Assembly (NCBI GenBank): GCA_030831725.1
Contig: JAURKN010000148.1
Location: forward strand, 1-8,914
Source: Ferruginibacter sp.
GTDB taxonomy: Bacteria > Bacteroidota > Bacteroidia > Chitinophagales > Chitinophagaceae
Length of the DNA: 8,914 nucleotides
Reading direction: 5' to 3'
The notes beneath the pieces were generated by a model. It ran no database searches. It saw only the letters and a program-made list of their open reading frames with translations, and was not told where the DNA came from. The translations under genes and the position numbers were made by a program. Positions 1-5,260 of the stretch are shown here, piece by piece (within the stretch, counting starts at the first letter, position 1; each line of letters begins with the position of its first letter).

Positions 1-720
1 AATATCAATTCCCTGATCAACATACTCAGATGTTGCGAAGAGTTCCAGGTTCCCAATCTCGTTTTTTCTTCTTCCTGTACCGTCTATGGAAATCCGGATT
101 ATAGCCCGGTTACAGAAGAAACCCCGACAAAACAGGCTGAATCTCCTTATGGCTATACAAAGCAAATGGGAGAACAAATTGTTTCTCAAACGGTAAACAG
201 CAATCAGGTCCAATCCATACTGCTCCGATATTTCAACCCTGTTGGGGCGCACCCAAGTGCGGAAATCGGAGAATTGCCCATTGGCAGACCCGCCAATCTG
301 GTACCTGCCATCACACAAACCGCAATTGGAAAATTACCTCAGATGCAGGTTTTTGGAAATGATTACCCGACCAGAGACGGCAGTTGTATCCGTGATTTCA
401 TCCATGTTTCAGATATAGCTCATGCACATACCCTGGCGTTGAATTACCTCATCGCCAAACAGAATGAAACCCAATGCGAGGTGTTCAACCTGGGCACAGG
501 AAATGGAATCACCGTGCTTGAAGCCATCGACGCATTTGAAAAAGTGAGTGGCGAAAAACTCAATTATGTGATTGCTGACCGAAGGCCGGGCGACATTGTT
601 GCCATTTATGCAAACAATGAAAAAGCAAAGCAAAAACTAGGATGGAATCCCGAATTCGGAATAGAAGACATGATGCAAACAGCGTGGAACTGGGAAAGAA
701 GAATATCCAAATCAATTTAA
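1..720 (+). CDS. galE: UDP-glucose 4-epimerase, 5' end outside the window
   Basis: Cytoplasmic NAD-dependent epimerase that interconverts UDP-glucose and UDP-galactose, supplying galactose for glycans and using it in the Leloir pathway. The frame is open from the first base, so the gene starts upstream; 239 residues are visible. They show the short-chain dehydrogenase active site: FSSSCTVYG at residues 22-30 with the catalytic Ser at 25, and YGYTK at 50-54 giving the catalytic Tyr50 and Lys54. RYFNPVGAHPS and the C-terminal RRPGD segment are also typical of GalE. The Ser-to-Tyr spacing (25) and the length after the Tyr (189) equal those of E. coli GalE (338 residues, as I recall it), so about 99 N-terminal residues with the NAD-binding GxxGxxG loop are missing here. 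The transketolase gene follows after 10 bases, suggesting one transcript. A related sugar-nucleotide epimerase is possible but less likely. Confidence 0.95.
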   Translation, partial: NINSLINILRCCEEFQVPNLVFSSSCTVYGNPDYSPVTEETPTKQAESPYGYTKQMGEQIVSQTVNSNQVQSILLRYFNPVGAHPSAEIGELPIGRPANLVPAITQTAIGKLPQMQVFGNDYPTRDGSCIRDFIHVSDIAHAHTLALNYLIAKQNETQCEVFNLGTGNGITVLEAIDAFEKVSGEKLNYVIADRRPGDIVAIYANNEKAKQKLGWNPEFGIEDMMQTAWNWERRISKSI

Positions 721-730
721 AATATATATC

Positions 731-1693
731 ATGAGTCAATTGGCTTCCATCGTATCAACAGGCAATAAAGACACCCGAAGCGGATTCGGAGAAGGAATCC
801 TTGAAGCGGCTAAATCAGATGACCGCATTGTAGCACTTACTGCAGATCTTGCGGGCTCTCTCAAGCTCAATGGCTTCATGAAGGCGTTTCCGGAAAGATT
901 CATTCAATGTGGAATTGCCGAAGCCAACATGATGGGTGTGGCAGCAGGACTTACGATTGGCGGAAAAATCCCCTTCGCAACCACATTTGCCAATTTTGCC
1001 ACAGGCAGGGTTTACGACCAGATTCGCCAAAGTATCGCATACAGTGGTAAAAATGTGAAAATATGCGCATCTCATGCCGGACTTACACTTGGAGAAGATG
1101 GAGCGACTCATCAGATTCTGGAAGATATCGGGATGATGAAAATGCTACCCGGCATGACCGTTATCGTGCCAGCGGATTACAACCAGACAAAAGCGGCCAC
1201 CATGGCCATTGCCAAAACAGACGGACCTGTATATCTGAGATTCGGAAGACCATCCTGGCCTATTTTCACCAAAGAGGAAGATTTTCAGATAGGAAAGGCG
1301 CAGGTTTTATCCGAAGGAAAGCACGTCAGCTTGTTCGCCTGCGGACATATGGTTTGGAATGCGGTAGAAGCGGCAAGAATTCTGGAGACCAAAGGAATCG
1401 AAGCGGATGTCATCAATATACATACCATCAAACCATTGGATAAGGAAGCCATCATTAAATCCATACAAAAAACGGGATGCGCAGTAACCGCCGAAGAACA
1501 CAACATCATCGGCGGGCTGGGTGACAGTGTAGCGCAGGTGGCCTCATCAGCTTTCCCCGTTCCCATTGAATTTGTAGGCACACAAGACACTTTTGGAGAA
1601 AGTGGAAAACCTAACGAATTGCTTGTAAAATATGGTTTAACACCTGAGCACATAGTGGCGGCCGCTGAAAAAGCGATCTCAAGAAAAAAATAA
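731..1693 (+). CDS. Transketolase, C-terminal half (separate subunit)
   Basis: Thiamine diphosphate enzyme of the pentose phosphate pathway that moves two-carbon ketol units between sugar phosphates; cytoplasmic. This 320-residue protein holds only the pyrimidine-binding domain and the C-terminal domain. Visible marks are the GIAEAN motif at 61-66, whose Glu64 should activate the cofactor, GEDGATHQ at 121-128 with a substrate-site His127, and YLRFGRP at 168-174. The diphosphate-binding GDG half (about 280 residues) is absent, so the enzyme must work as a heteromer with a separate N-terminal subunit. Split transketolases are common in Bacteroidota. That partner is normally the neighbouring gene, but here galE lies directly upstream and a sigma factor downstream, so it should lie beyond the left edge or elsewhere. 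The ATG follows an AT-rich leader with no clear Shine-Dalgarno sequence. A DXS-like or other two-subunit ketolase is the main alternative. Confidence 0.9.
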   Translation: MSQLASIVSTGNKDTRSGFGEGILEAAKSDDRIVALTADLAGSLKLNGFMKAFPERFIQCGIAEANMMGVAAGLTIGGKIPFATTFANFATGRVYDQIRQSIAYSGKNVKICASHAGLTLGEDGATHQILEDIGMMKMLPGMTVIVPADYNQTKAATMAIAKTDGPVYLRFGRPSWPIFTKEEDFQIGKAQVLSEGKHVSLFACGHMVWNAVEAARILETKGIEADVINIHTIKPLDKEAIIKSIQKTGCAVTAEEHNIIGGLGDSVAQVASSAFPVPIEFVGTQDTFGESGKPNELLVKYGLTPEHIVAAAEKAISRKK

Positions 1694-1748
1694 ACTTGCC
1701 AGACATTCCGGCTTAAACCTAAAGACCCTAATTGAGTCTATCCTCCGC

Positions 1749-2318
1749 ATGCCTATCGATAAAGATGACATAAATGACGATGTAAGCCTAGTTGCTGCTT
1801 TCAAACAAGGAGAGAATCCTGAGCTGCCATACACTAGGATCGTAAAAAAGTATCAGGAAAAACTGTATTGGCATATAAGGAGATTGGTAGTAGATCACGA
1901 AAACGCGAACGATGTTCTACAAAACACCTTCATCAAAGTATGGAAAAATCTTGCATCGTTTCGGGAAGACAGCGCATTATATACCTGGCTTTACAGAATC
2001 GCAACCAATGAAAGCCTGACCTTTCTGACACAACAGAAAAAAAAATCTAGTTTATCCATCGACAATGAGGTGTTGGACCTGTCCAACAAAATAAAAGCGG
2101 AGCAGAACTTTGACAGTAAAAGATTGGAGTGGAGATTACAACTTGCCATTCAGCAACTCCCTGAAAAACAAAGGGCTGTGTTTACGTTAAGGTACTACGA
2201 CGAAATGCCCTATGCGGAAATCAGTGCCATTTTGGATACCAGCGAAGGTGCTTTAAAGGCCAGCTATCACCATGCGGTAAAAAAAATTGAAACTTACATG
2301 TTAAACCATATTGATTAA
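1749..2318 (+). CDS. ECF-type RNA polymerase sigma factor
   Basis: Alternative sigma factor of the extracytoplasmic-function group, which directs RNA polymerase to stress-response promoters. The 189-residue length is usual. Region 2 spans about residues 28-93: helix VKKYQEKLY, the DVLQNTFIKVWKNL stretch at 55-68 that matches the core-binding and -10 recognition part, and the TWLYRIATN block at 79-87. A charged linker follows, with an A9 run at 2037-2045 encoding lysines. Region 4 spans about 131-180: LPEKQRAVFTLRYYDEMPYAEIS, then the helix-turn-helix ILDTSEGALKASYHHA at 161-176. The next gene, 18 bases downstream, encodes a membrane protein, and the third a secreted Spy-like protein, the usual order of a Bacteroidota sigma/anti-sigma/sensor unit. 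Such units are commonly autoregulated, but I see no convincing promoter in the 55-base upstream gap. The target regulon cannot be read from the window. Confidence 0.95.
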   Translation: MPIDKDDINDDVSLVAAFKQGENPELPYTRIVKKYQEKLYWHIRRLVVDHENANDVLQNTFIKVWKNLASFREDSALYTWLYRIATNESLTFLTQQKKKSSLSIDNEVLDLSNKIKAEQNFDSKRLEWRLQLAIQQLPEKQRAVFTLRYYDEMPYAEISAILDTSEGALKASYHHAVKKIETYMLNHID

Positions 2319-2336
2319 TACTTGTCTGAATAATTG

Positions 2337-2594
2337 ATGAATCCGGATAAAAACATATTACAAGAGTTGAATGAGATCAGTCCTTTGGTCGCCGGCATAC
2401 CCAAATCAAACCCATATGCTATAAACGAAGGGTATTTCGATTCAAATATGTTGGATTTACTTAAAATCACCGGAAATGGTTCTCCATATCTTGTGCCTGA
2501 AAATTATTTTGAAAATCTCTCCATAAATACGTCCCTTCATGATTCCGAAAGCCTTGAACTTGCTGAGAATCAAACCGGCTTCAACACACATTAA
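2337..2594 (+). CDS. N-terminal fragment of the split anti-sigma-like protein
   Basis: If translated, this yields an 85-residue soluble protein holding the first two PYxxPENYF-type repeats (NPYAINEGYF and SPYLVPENYF) and short helical stretches between them. It has no signal peptide and no membrane segment. If the sigma-binding surface lies in this cytoplasmic part, the fragment could still bind the sigma factor, but it would be cut loose from the membrane and from the periplasmic signal. It follows the sigma gene by 18 bases, so it is almost surely on the same transcript. It could equally be an unstable remnant. Confidence 0.5.
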   Translation: MNPDKNILQELNEISPLVAGIPKSNPYAINEGYFDSNMLDLLKITGNGSPYLVPENYFENLSINTSLHDSESLELAENQTGFNTH

Positions 2595-2624
2595 ACTCCT
2601 TATCAAGCTCCTGAAAACTACTTT
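2409..2624 (+). repeat. Three protein-level PYxxPENYF-type repeats spanning the stop codon
   Basis: The motif [NST]PY-x-[IVA]-[PN]-E-[GN]-YF is encoded three times, at 2409-2438 (NPYAINEGYF), 2481-2510 (SPYLVPENYF) and 2595-2624 (TPYQAPENYF), all in one frame. The second and third copies share PENYF plus a following (E/Q)N(L/F). Repeats of this form are familiar in the cytoplasmic part of membrane proteins next to ECF sigma genes in Bacteroidota; their exact role is not known to me. The third copy starts at the codon right after the TAA, which is the main evidence that the two open frames were one gene. Confidence 0.8.
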
Positions 2625-2645
2625 CAGAACTTTGAAAAGAATTTG

Positions 2646-3029
2646 ATGTCTCAATTATCTGATCAATCTCAAAAAGGGGCCCTGGTGAGGATGAACAAAT
2701 GGATCAAATGGTCTGCGGCAGCCTGCATGGCAGGACTCTTGGGATGGGCGCTGGTTTTTTCAATCAATAAGAACAATCAAAATGATGAATGGAGAATGTC
2801 TTGGAATGAAGCACAAACCATCATTAAAAACGGCAGCTTTGAATCGGAATTGAATCAAATCAACGCCAACGAACTTGCAAACTACCTGACTGAACAAGGA
2901 CACGATGTTGATGCTGCGGTTATGGCCTGCATCGATGAAGAATCTACACAAAACGATGAGTGGATTTATATGGAGAGTGAAAAAGAAATAGAAGCATTTT
3001 TAAACGATACAAAACCTTTATTAAACTAA
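2646..3029 (+). CDS. C-terminal membrane fragment of the split anti-sigma-like protein
   Basis: Restart at the ATG at 2646 (or the TTG just before it) would give a 127-residue protein: about 18 cytoplasmic residues, one membrane segment, and an acidic periplasmic domain rich in Asn, Glu and Asp. It would lack all three PYxxPENYF-type repeats. The stop at 2592 lies 51 bases upstream of the possible restart, and the AT-rich stretch before the ATG has only a weak purine run, so efficient reinitiation is doubtful. The coding sequence shows no further damage, which fits either a recent mutation or continuing expression as a separate polypeptide. Confidence 0.45.
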   Translation: MSQLSDQSQKGALVRMNKWIKWSAAACMAGLLGWALVFSINKNNQNDEWRMSWNEAQTIIKNGSFESELNQINANELANYLTEQGHDVDAAVMACIDEESTQNDEWIYMESEKEIEAFLNDTKPLLN

Positions 3030-3040
3030 AAACCAAACAT

Positions 3041-3448
3041 ATGAAATACGTGATGCTTTCCCTTTTTTTGATATTCACCACTTTTATGGGGTCGATGGCT
3101 CAAAAAAAAGGGCCAATGCATGGTGATGGACCCGGTCAAAAAATAAAAGCGGTTTACATCGCATATATGACCCAGGAGTTAAGCCTGACGGAAGAAGACG
3201 CTCAAAAATTCTGGCCCATTCATGCCGAGTTTCACAATGAAATGAAAGCGAAACATCAGCAAGCCATAGACGAACTTGAAAAAGAAGAATCTTTGCTGAA
3301 CATCAAAAAAAAGTACAAGGAAAAATTTGTACGGGTCATCGGAGAAGAAAGAGCGAATTTATTTTTTAGAAAAGATGCCGAATTCAGGCATAAGGTTTCT
3401 GAAAGAATCAAAGACGCAAAAAATCGAAAAAGAGGTTTTCAACCTTAA
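3041..3448 (+). CDS. Secreted Spy/CpxP-like protein, probable sensor of the ECF sigma system
   Basis: Small 135-residue exported protein. Residues 1-20 form a signal peptide (MKYVMLSLFLIF..., small residues before the likely cleavage at SMA|Q). The mature part is almost all charged helix. The segment LSLTEEDAQKFWPIHAEF at 47-64 resembles the LTxxQ-containing helix of the periplasmic Spy/CpxP/ZraP group, which bind unfolded proteins or metal. The region 66-130 is rich in Lys and Glu and is probably a long helical hairpin. The few His and Met residues near the mature N-terminus (PMHGDG) are too few to argue for metal sensing. Proteins of this type are often annotated as sensors of ECF-type sigma factors in Bacteroidota. 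It lies 11 bases after the membrane protein gene and is last in the unit, just before a strong terminator hairpin. Its ligand cannot be told from the sequence. Confidence 0.8.
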   Translation: MKYVMLSLFLIFTTFMGSMAQKKGPMHGDGPGQKIKAVYIAYMTQELSLTEEDAQKFWPIHAEFHNEMKAKHQQAIDELEKEESLLNIKKKYKEKFVRVIGEERANLFFRKDAEFRHKVSERIKDAKNRKRGFQP

Positions 3449-3452
3449 AATA

Positions 3453-3485
3453 AATAAAGGACCATGAAAATCATGGTCCTTTATT
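3453..3485. terminator. Perfect 15-bp hairpin, probably a bidirectional terminator
   Basis: Arms 3453-3467 and 3471-3485 are fully complementary around a 3-base AAA loop, with core GGACCATGA/TCATGGTCC. It begins 5 bases after the stop of the Spy-like gene. On the + strand the 3' arm ends in TTTATT. On the - strand the stem is followed by a T-rich run (TTTATTTATTTTAAGG), so it could also stop transcription coming from the convergent MBL gene. Confidence 0.8.
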
Positions 3486-3573
3486 ATGTCAAATGAGATT
3501 ATTATGAATAATGACCCTTTCTAATATTAAAATACTTATCTTCGTCATTAGGTGTTTTTCATAGGTTAGCAAC

Positions 3574-3597
3574 GGCCAGCCCTTTCTAGGGCAGGCC
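3574..3597 (+). terminator. GC-rich hairpin, possible second terminator
   Basis: GGCC, one unpaired A, GCCCT, a TTCT loop, AGGGC, one unpaired A, GGCC: a 9-bp stem with a central A-A mismatch. On the + strand TCCTTTT follows; on the - strand no T-run follows. It lies 6 bases beyond the stop of the - strand MBL gene. It could be a back-up + strand terminator, or the end of a short transcript from the gap. The rest of the 154-base gap 3449-3602 holds only the 15-bp hairpin, a small AT-rich palindrome at 3498-3512 and a weak -7-like sequence. Confidence 0.4.
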
Positions 3598-3602
3598 TCC
3601 TT

Positions 3603-4349
3603 TTAGAGTTGTACAATCGGGGTTCCGATGTCATGATAAAATAAGAAGGTCCATCCTTCCTCGGTTCCCTGGCTCATCCATTTCGTTCTCAATTCCATGC
3701 TTTTCTTTCCATCATAGTCATATTTGGCTACGAAACGACTTTTCATTTGTTGCCATTGGGGAGCTTCGTCTCCTCCAAAAAAAACAACCTGCTCTTTATC
3801 CCTGATGAAAAAAACCTGATGAAAAGGAGAATGTGAACCAGTCATTTGGAATGTGATCTTCTCACCGATTTGCCCTTCATTCCCTTCTATCAAAACAAGA
3901 TTGGAAGAATGTTCCAATGCCGCTAATGATTCGATTTGATAAGATGGATTCCCAGGTTTCTTAGCCTCAAGCCACTCTTGTTGATGGATATAATATTTTG
4001 CCTGAGGAAAACTGACATGATATTGACCTGTAAGCTTATCATGAATGCCCATGCCACCAGCATGGTCTTTGTGAAGATGAGACATCAAAACCATGGTAAC
4101 ATCCATAGGGTTTATTCCATTATCTACCAGATTCCGATGCAGTTGCAACTGGTCTCTTTCGTCTTTGAATCCAAGTCCGGTATCCAACAAAATCACTTCA
4201 TCCTCCAGTAAGACTACAAATGGCTGAATTTCAACCAGAAGACTGCCTCTTGGCCTCTCTTGCAGCTCATCTTTAGTTTTATCGAAAGGAACAAATTCTT
4301 TGGTTTGGTCGATGGTAAAACTGCCTTCACTGAGGGGAATAATTTTCAT
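3603..4349 (-). CDS. Metallo-beta-lactamase-fold hydrolase (lactonase-like)
   Basis: A 248-residue cytoplasmic hydrolase with the complete two-metal site of the MBL fold: LLDTGLG at 54-60, HLHKDHAGG at 91-99 giving His91, His93, Asp95 and His96, HSPFHQ at 173-178 giving His177 (the position of the GHTPGHQ motif), FFGGDE at 190-195 giving the bridging Asp194, and FYHD at 237-240 giving His239. The ligand set H-H-D-H/H/D/H is intact, so the enzyme should be active. The general shape resembles the N-acyl-homoserine-lactonase-like branch, but the substrate cannot be assigned and a quorum-quenching role would be a guess. There is no signal peptide. It stands alone on the - strand, divergent from the WalJ-like gene with 77 bases between the start codons; the two MBL proteins are not close paralogues. 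A possible -7 element lies 17 bases upstream of the ATG. Confidence 0.85.
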   Translation of the reverse strand: MKIIPLSEGSFTIDQTKEFVPFDKTKDELQERPRGSLLVEIQPFVVLLEDEVILLDTGLGFKDERDQLQLHRNLVDNGINPMDVTMVLMSHLHKDHAGGMGIHDKLTGQYHVSFPQAKYYIHQQEWLEAKKPGNPSYQIESLAALEHSSNLVLIEGNEGQIGEKITFQMTGSHSPFHQVFFIRDKEQVVFFGGDEAPQWQQMKSRFVAKYDYDGKKSMELRTKWMSQGTEEGWTFLFYHDIGTPIVQL

Positions 4350-4365
4350 AATTGAGATTGTGGTG

Positions 4366-4373
4366 CGAAATTA
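4366..4373 (-). promoter_or_regulatory. Possible -7 promoter element for the - strand MBL gene
   Basis: Read on the - strand the sequence is TAATTTCG followed by CACC, one base off the Bacteroidota -7 consensus TAnnTTTG. Transcription would begin roughly 10-15 bases before the ATG at 4349. I see no -33 TTTG at the expected distance, so the call rests on one element only. Confidence 0.3.
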
Positions 4374-4426
4374 ACTCAAGATAAGGGGATGAGATAAGTT
4401 CCGTGGATTTTTATGTTCCTTTGCAT

Positions 4427-5260
4427 ATGTCTCTATATTACACGTCTCTGAACTCCGGTAGTAACGGAAATTGTTTTTATGTGGGAAATGAGGAAGAAGC
4501 CGTTTTGATTGACGCCGGACTTTCCTGCAGGGAGACCGAGAAAAGAATGAAGCAGTTGGGTTTGTCTCTAAAAAAAGTAAAAGGTATTTTCATCACCCAC
4601 GAACATATTGATCATGTGAAGGGTGTGGAAGTGATTTCTCAAAAACACGATATCCCTGTTTACATCAACAGAAGTACAAGACAGCATTGCCGTTTACCGG
4701 TCCCTGAAAAAAAATCGGTTTTTATTCAAAACGATGAAACTATTGAAATTGGGGAATTGAAGATATCCGCATTTTCCAAATGGCATGATGCCATAGATCC
4801 TGTAAGCTATGTGGTTGCATATAAGGATGTGCATGTGGGTGTGTTTACGGATATCGGTTCTGTTTGTGAAAATCTGATTCAGCGGTTTGCTCAATGTCAG
4901 GTTGTTTTTTTGGAAGCCAATTATGATGATCATTTATTGGAAAACGGACCTTATCCGTTTATGCTAAAAGAACGTATCAGGGGAAATAAGGGACACCTTT
5001 CCAACGAACAGGCATTCGAACTTTTTTCATCTCATCGCTCCGAAACACTGTCACATCTACTACTCGCACATCTTTCTCAGGAAAACAATCATCCCGATGT
5101 TGTGCTGGAGAAATTCAAAACAATCTCTCATGATGTCAGAATTGGTATTGCATCTCGACATGAAGCCACACCCGTTTTTCAATATGGCATTGATCCAAAA
5201 AAAACTGCACCGGAAAGTCCGATGCAGTTGAATTTATTTGGTGATGCTGAATCAATGTGA
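4427..5260 (+). CDS. WalJ/YycJ-family MBL-fold nuclease-like protein
   Basis: Cytoplasmic MBL-fold protein of the WalJ/YycJ group, phosphodiesterase-like enzymes linked in Bacillus to DNA replication and repair. The 277-residue protein opens with SLNSGSNGNCFYVG, a family signature, then the metal motif THEHIDH giving His58, His60, Asp62 and His63, WHDA giving His120, the bridging Asp142 in FTDIG, and the family segments GNKGHLSNEQA (His190) and LLAHLSQENN (His215). All expected metal ligands are present. The ATG at 4427 is preferred over the GTG at 4403 because homologues begin close to SLYYTSLNSGSNGN. The C-terminus PMQLNLFGDAESM contains QLNLF at 267-271, which matches the beta-clamp-binding consensus. 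The last 9 bases overlap the end of the convergent MuiA-like gene, and codons 258-268 also hold that gene's terminator hairpin on the opposite strand. Confidence 0.85.
   Translation: MSLYYTSLNSGSNGNCFYVGNEEEAVLIDAGLSCRETEKRMKQLGLSLKKVKGIFITHEHIDHVKGVEVISQKHDIPVYINRSTRQHCRLPVPEKKSVFIQNDETIEIGELKISAFSKWHDAIDPVSYVVAYKDVHVGVFTDIGSVCENLIQRFAQCQVVFLEANYDDHLLENGPYPFMLKERIRGNKGHLSNEQAFELFSSHRSETLSHLLLAHLSQENNHPDVVLEKFKTISHDVRIGIASRHEATPVFQYGIDPKKTAPESPMQLNLFGDAESM
5197..5229 (-). terminator. Intrinsic terminator of the MuiA-like gene, inside the walJ-like coding sequence
   Basis: On the - strand RNA the arms AACUGCAUCGGA (5229-5218) and UCCGGUGCAGUU (5214-5203) form a continuous 12-bp stem with one U-G wobble and a CUU loop. 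The U-tract runs straight out of the 3' arm to 5197, giving eight T in a row with the end of the arm. It starts 22 bases after the stop at 5252. On the + strand the wobble becomes a C-A mismatch and the run is A on the upstream side, so the element is directional. The A-run is the two Lys codons 258-259 of the walJ-like gene. Confidence 0.8.

Larger units (their letters stand above)
2337..3029 (+). pseudogene. Probable anti-sigma factor gene split by an in-frame TAA stop
   Basis: Read through, this frame gives a 230-codon protein interrupted only at codon 86 (TAA, 2592-2594). Both sides are in the same frame, so the lesion is a base substitution rather than an indel. The continuity is clear because the repeat [NST]PYxxPENYF occurs at residues 25-34, 49-58 and again at 87-96, immediately after the stop. 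One membrane segment lies at about residues 122-143 (WIKWSAAACMAGLLGWALV...), with an acidic C-terminal domain of about 85 residues expected in the periplasm. Its place between an ECF sigma factor and a secreted Spy-like protein suggests an anti-sigma factor that holds the sigma factor at the membrane; this role is inferred from context. The start is taken as ATG at 2337 rather than the TTG three bases earlier. CAA (Gln), AAA (Lys) or GAA (Glu) is a single change away from TAA. A sequencing or assembly error remains possible. Confidence 0.75.

Noticed and set aside
1691..1698. TAAACTTG as a promoter for the sigma factor unit
   Set aside because: It has one mismatch to the -7 consensus, overlaps the transketolase stop codon and has no -33 element at the right distance.
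2037..2045. A9 run in the sigma factor gene as a phase-variation switch
   Set aside because: The frame is intact, the run encodes three lysines in the linker, and a single sequence gives no sign of length variation. Runs of A are common in this AT-rich genome.
2592..2594. Stop-codon reassignment or programmed readthrough at the TAA inside the anti-sigma-like gene
   Set aside because: The galE, transketolase, sigma factor and Spy-like genes all end at TAA, so TAA is a normal stop here. I see no conserved downstream stem or other readthrough signal.
3564..3597. Integron attC-like site (GTTAGC followed by a hairpin)
   Set aside because: The core does not fit GTTRRRY, there is no matching inverse core on the other side, and no integrase or cassette lies nearby.
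4403..4426. GTG at 4403 as the start of the WalJ-like protein
   Set aside because: The extra eight residues lie upstream of where the family begins, and the ATG at 4427 fits both homologue starts and the possible promoter.
3603..5260. The two adjacent MBL-fold genes as a recent duplication
   Set aside because: Beyond the shared metal motifs the proteins differ: one has the HSPFHQ/FFGGDE layout, the other the SGSNGN/GHLSN signatures of WalJ. They belong to different branches of the fold.
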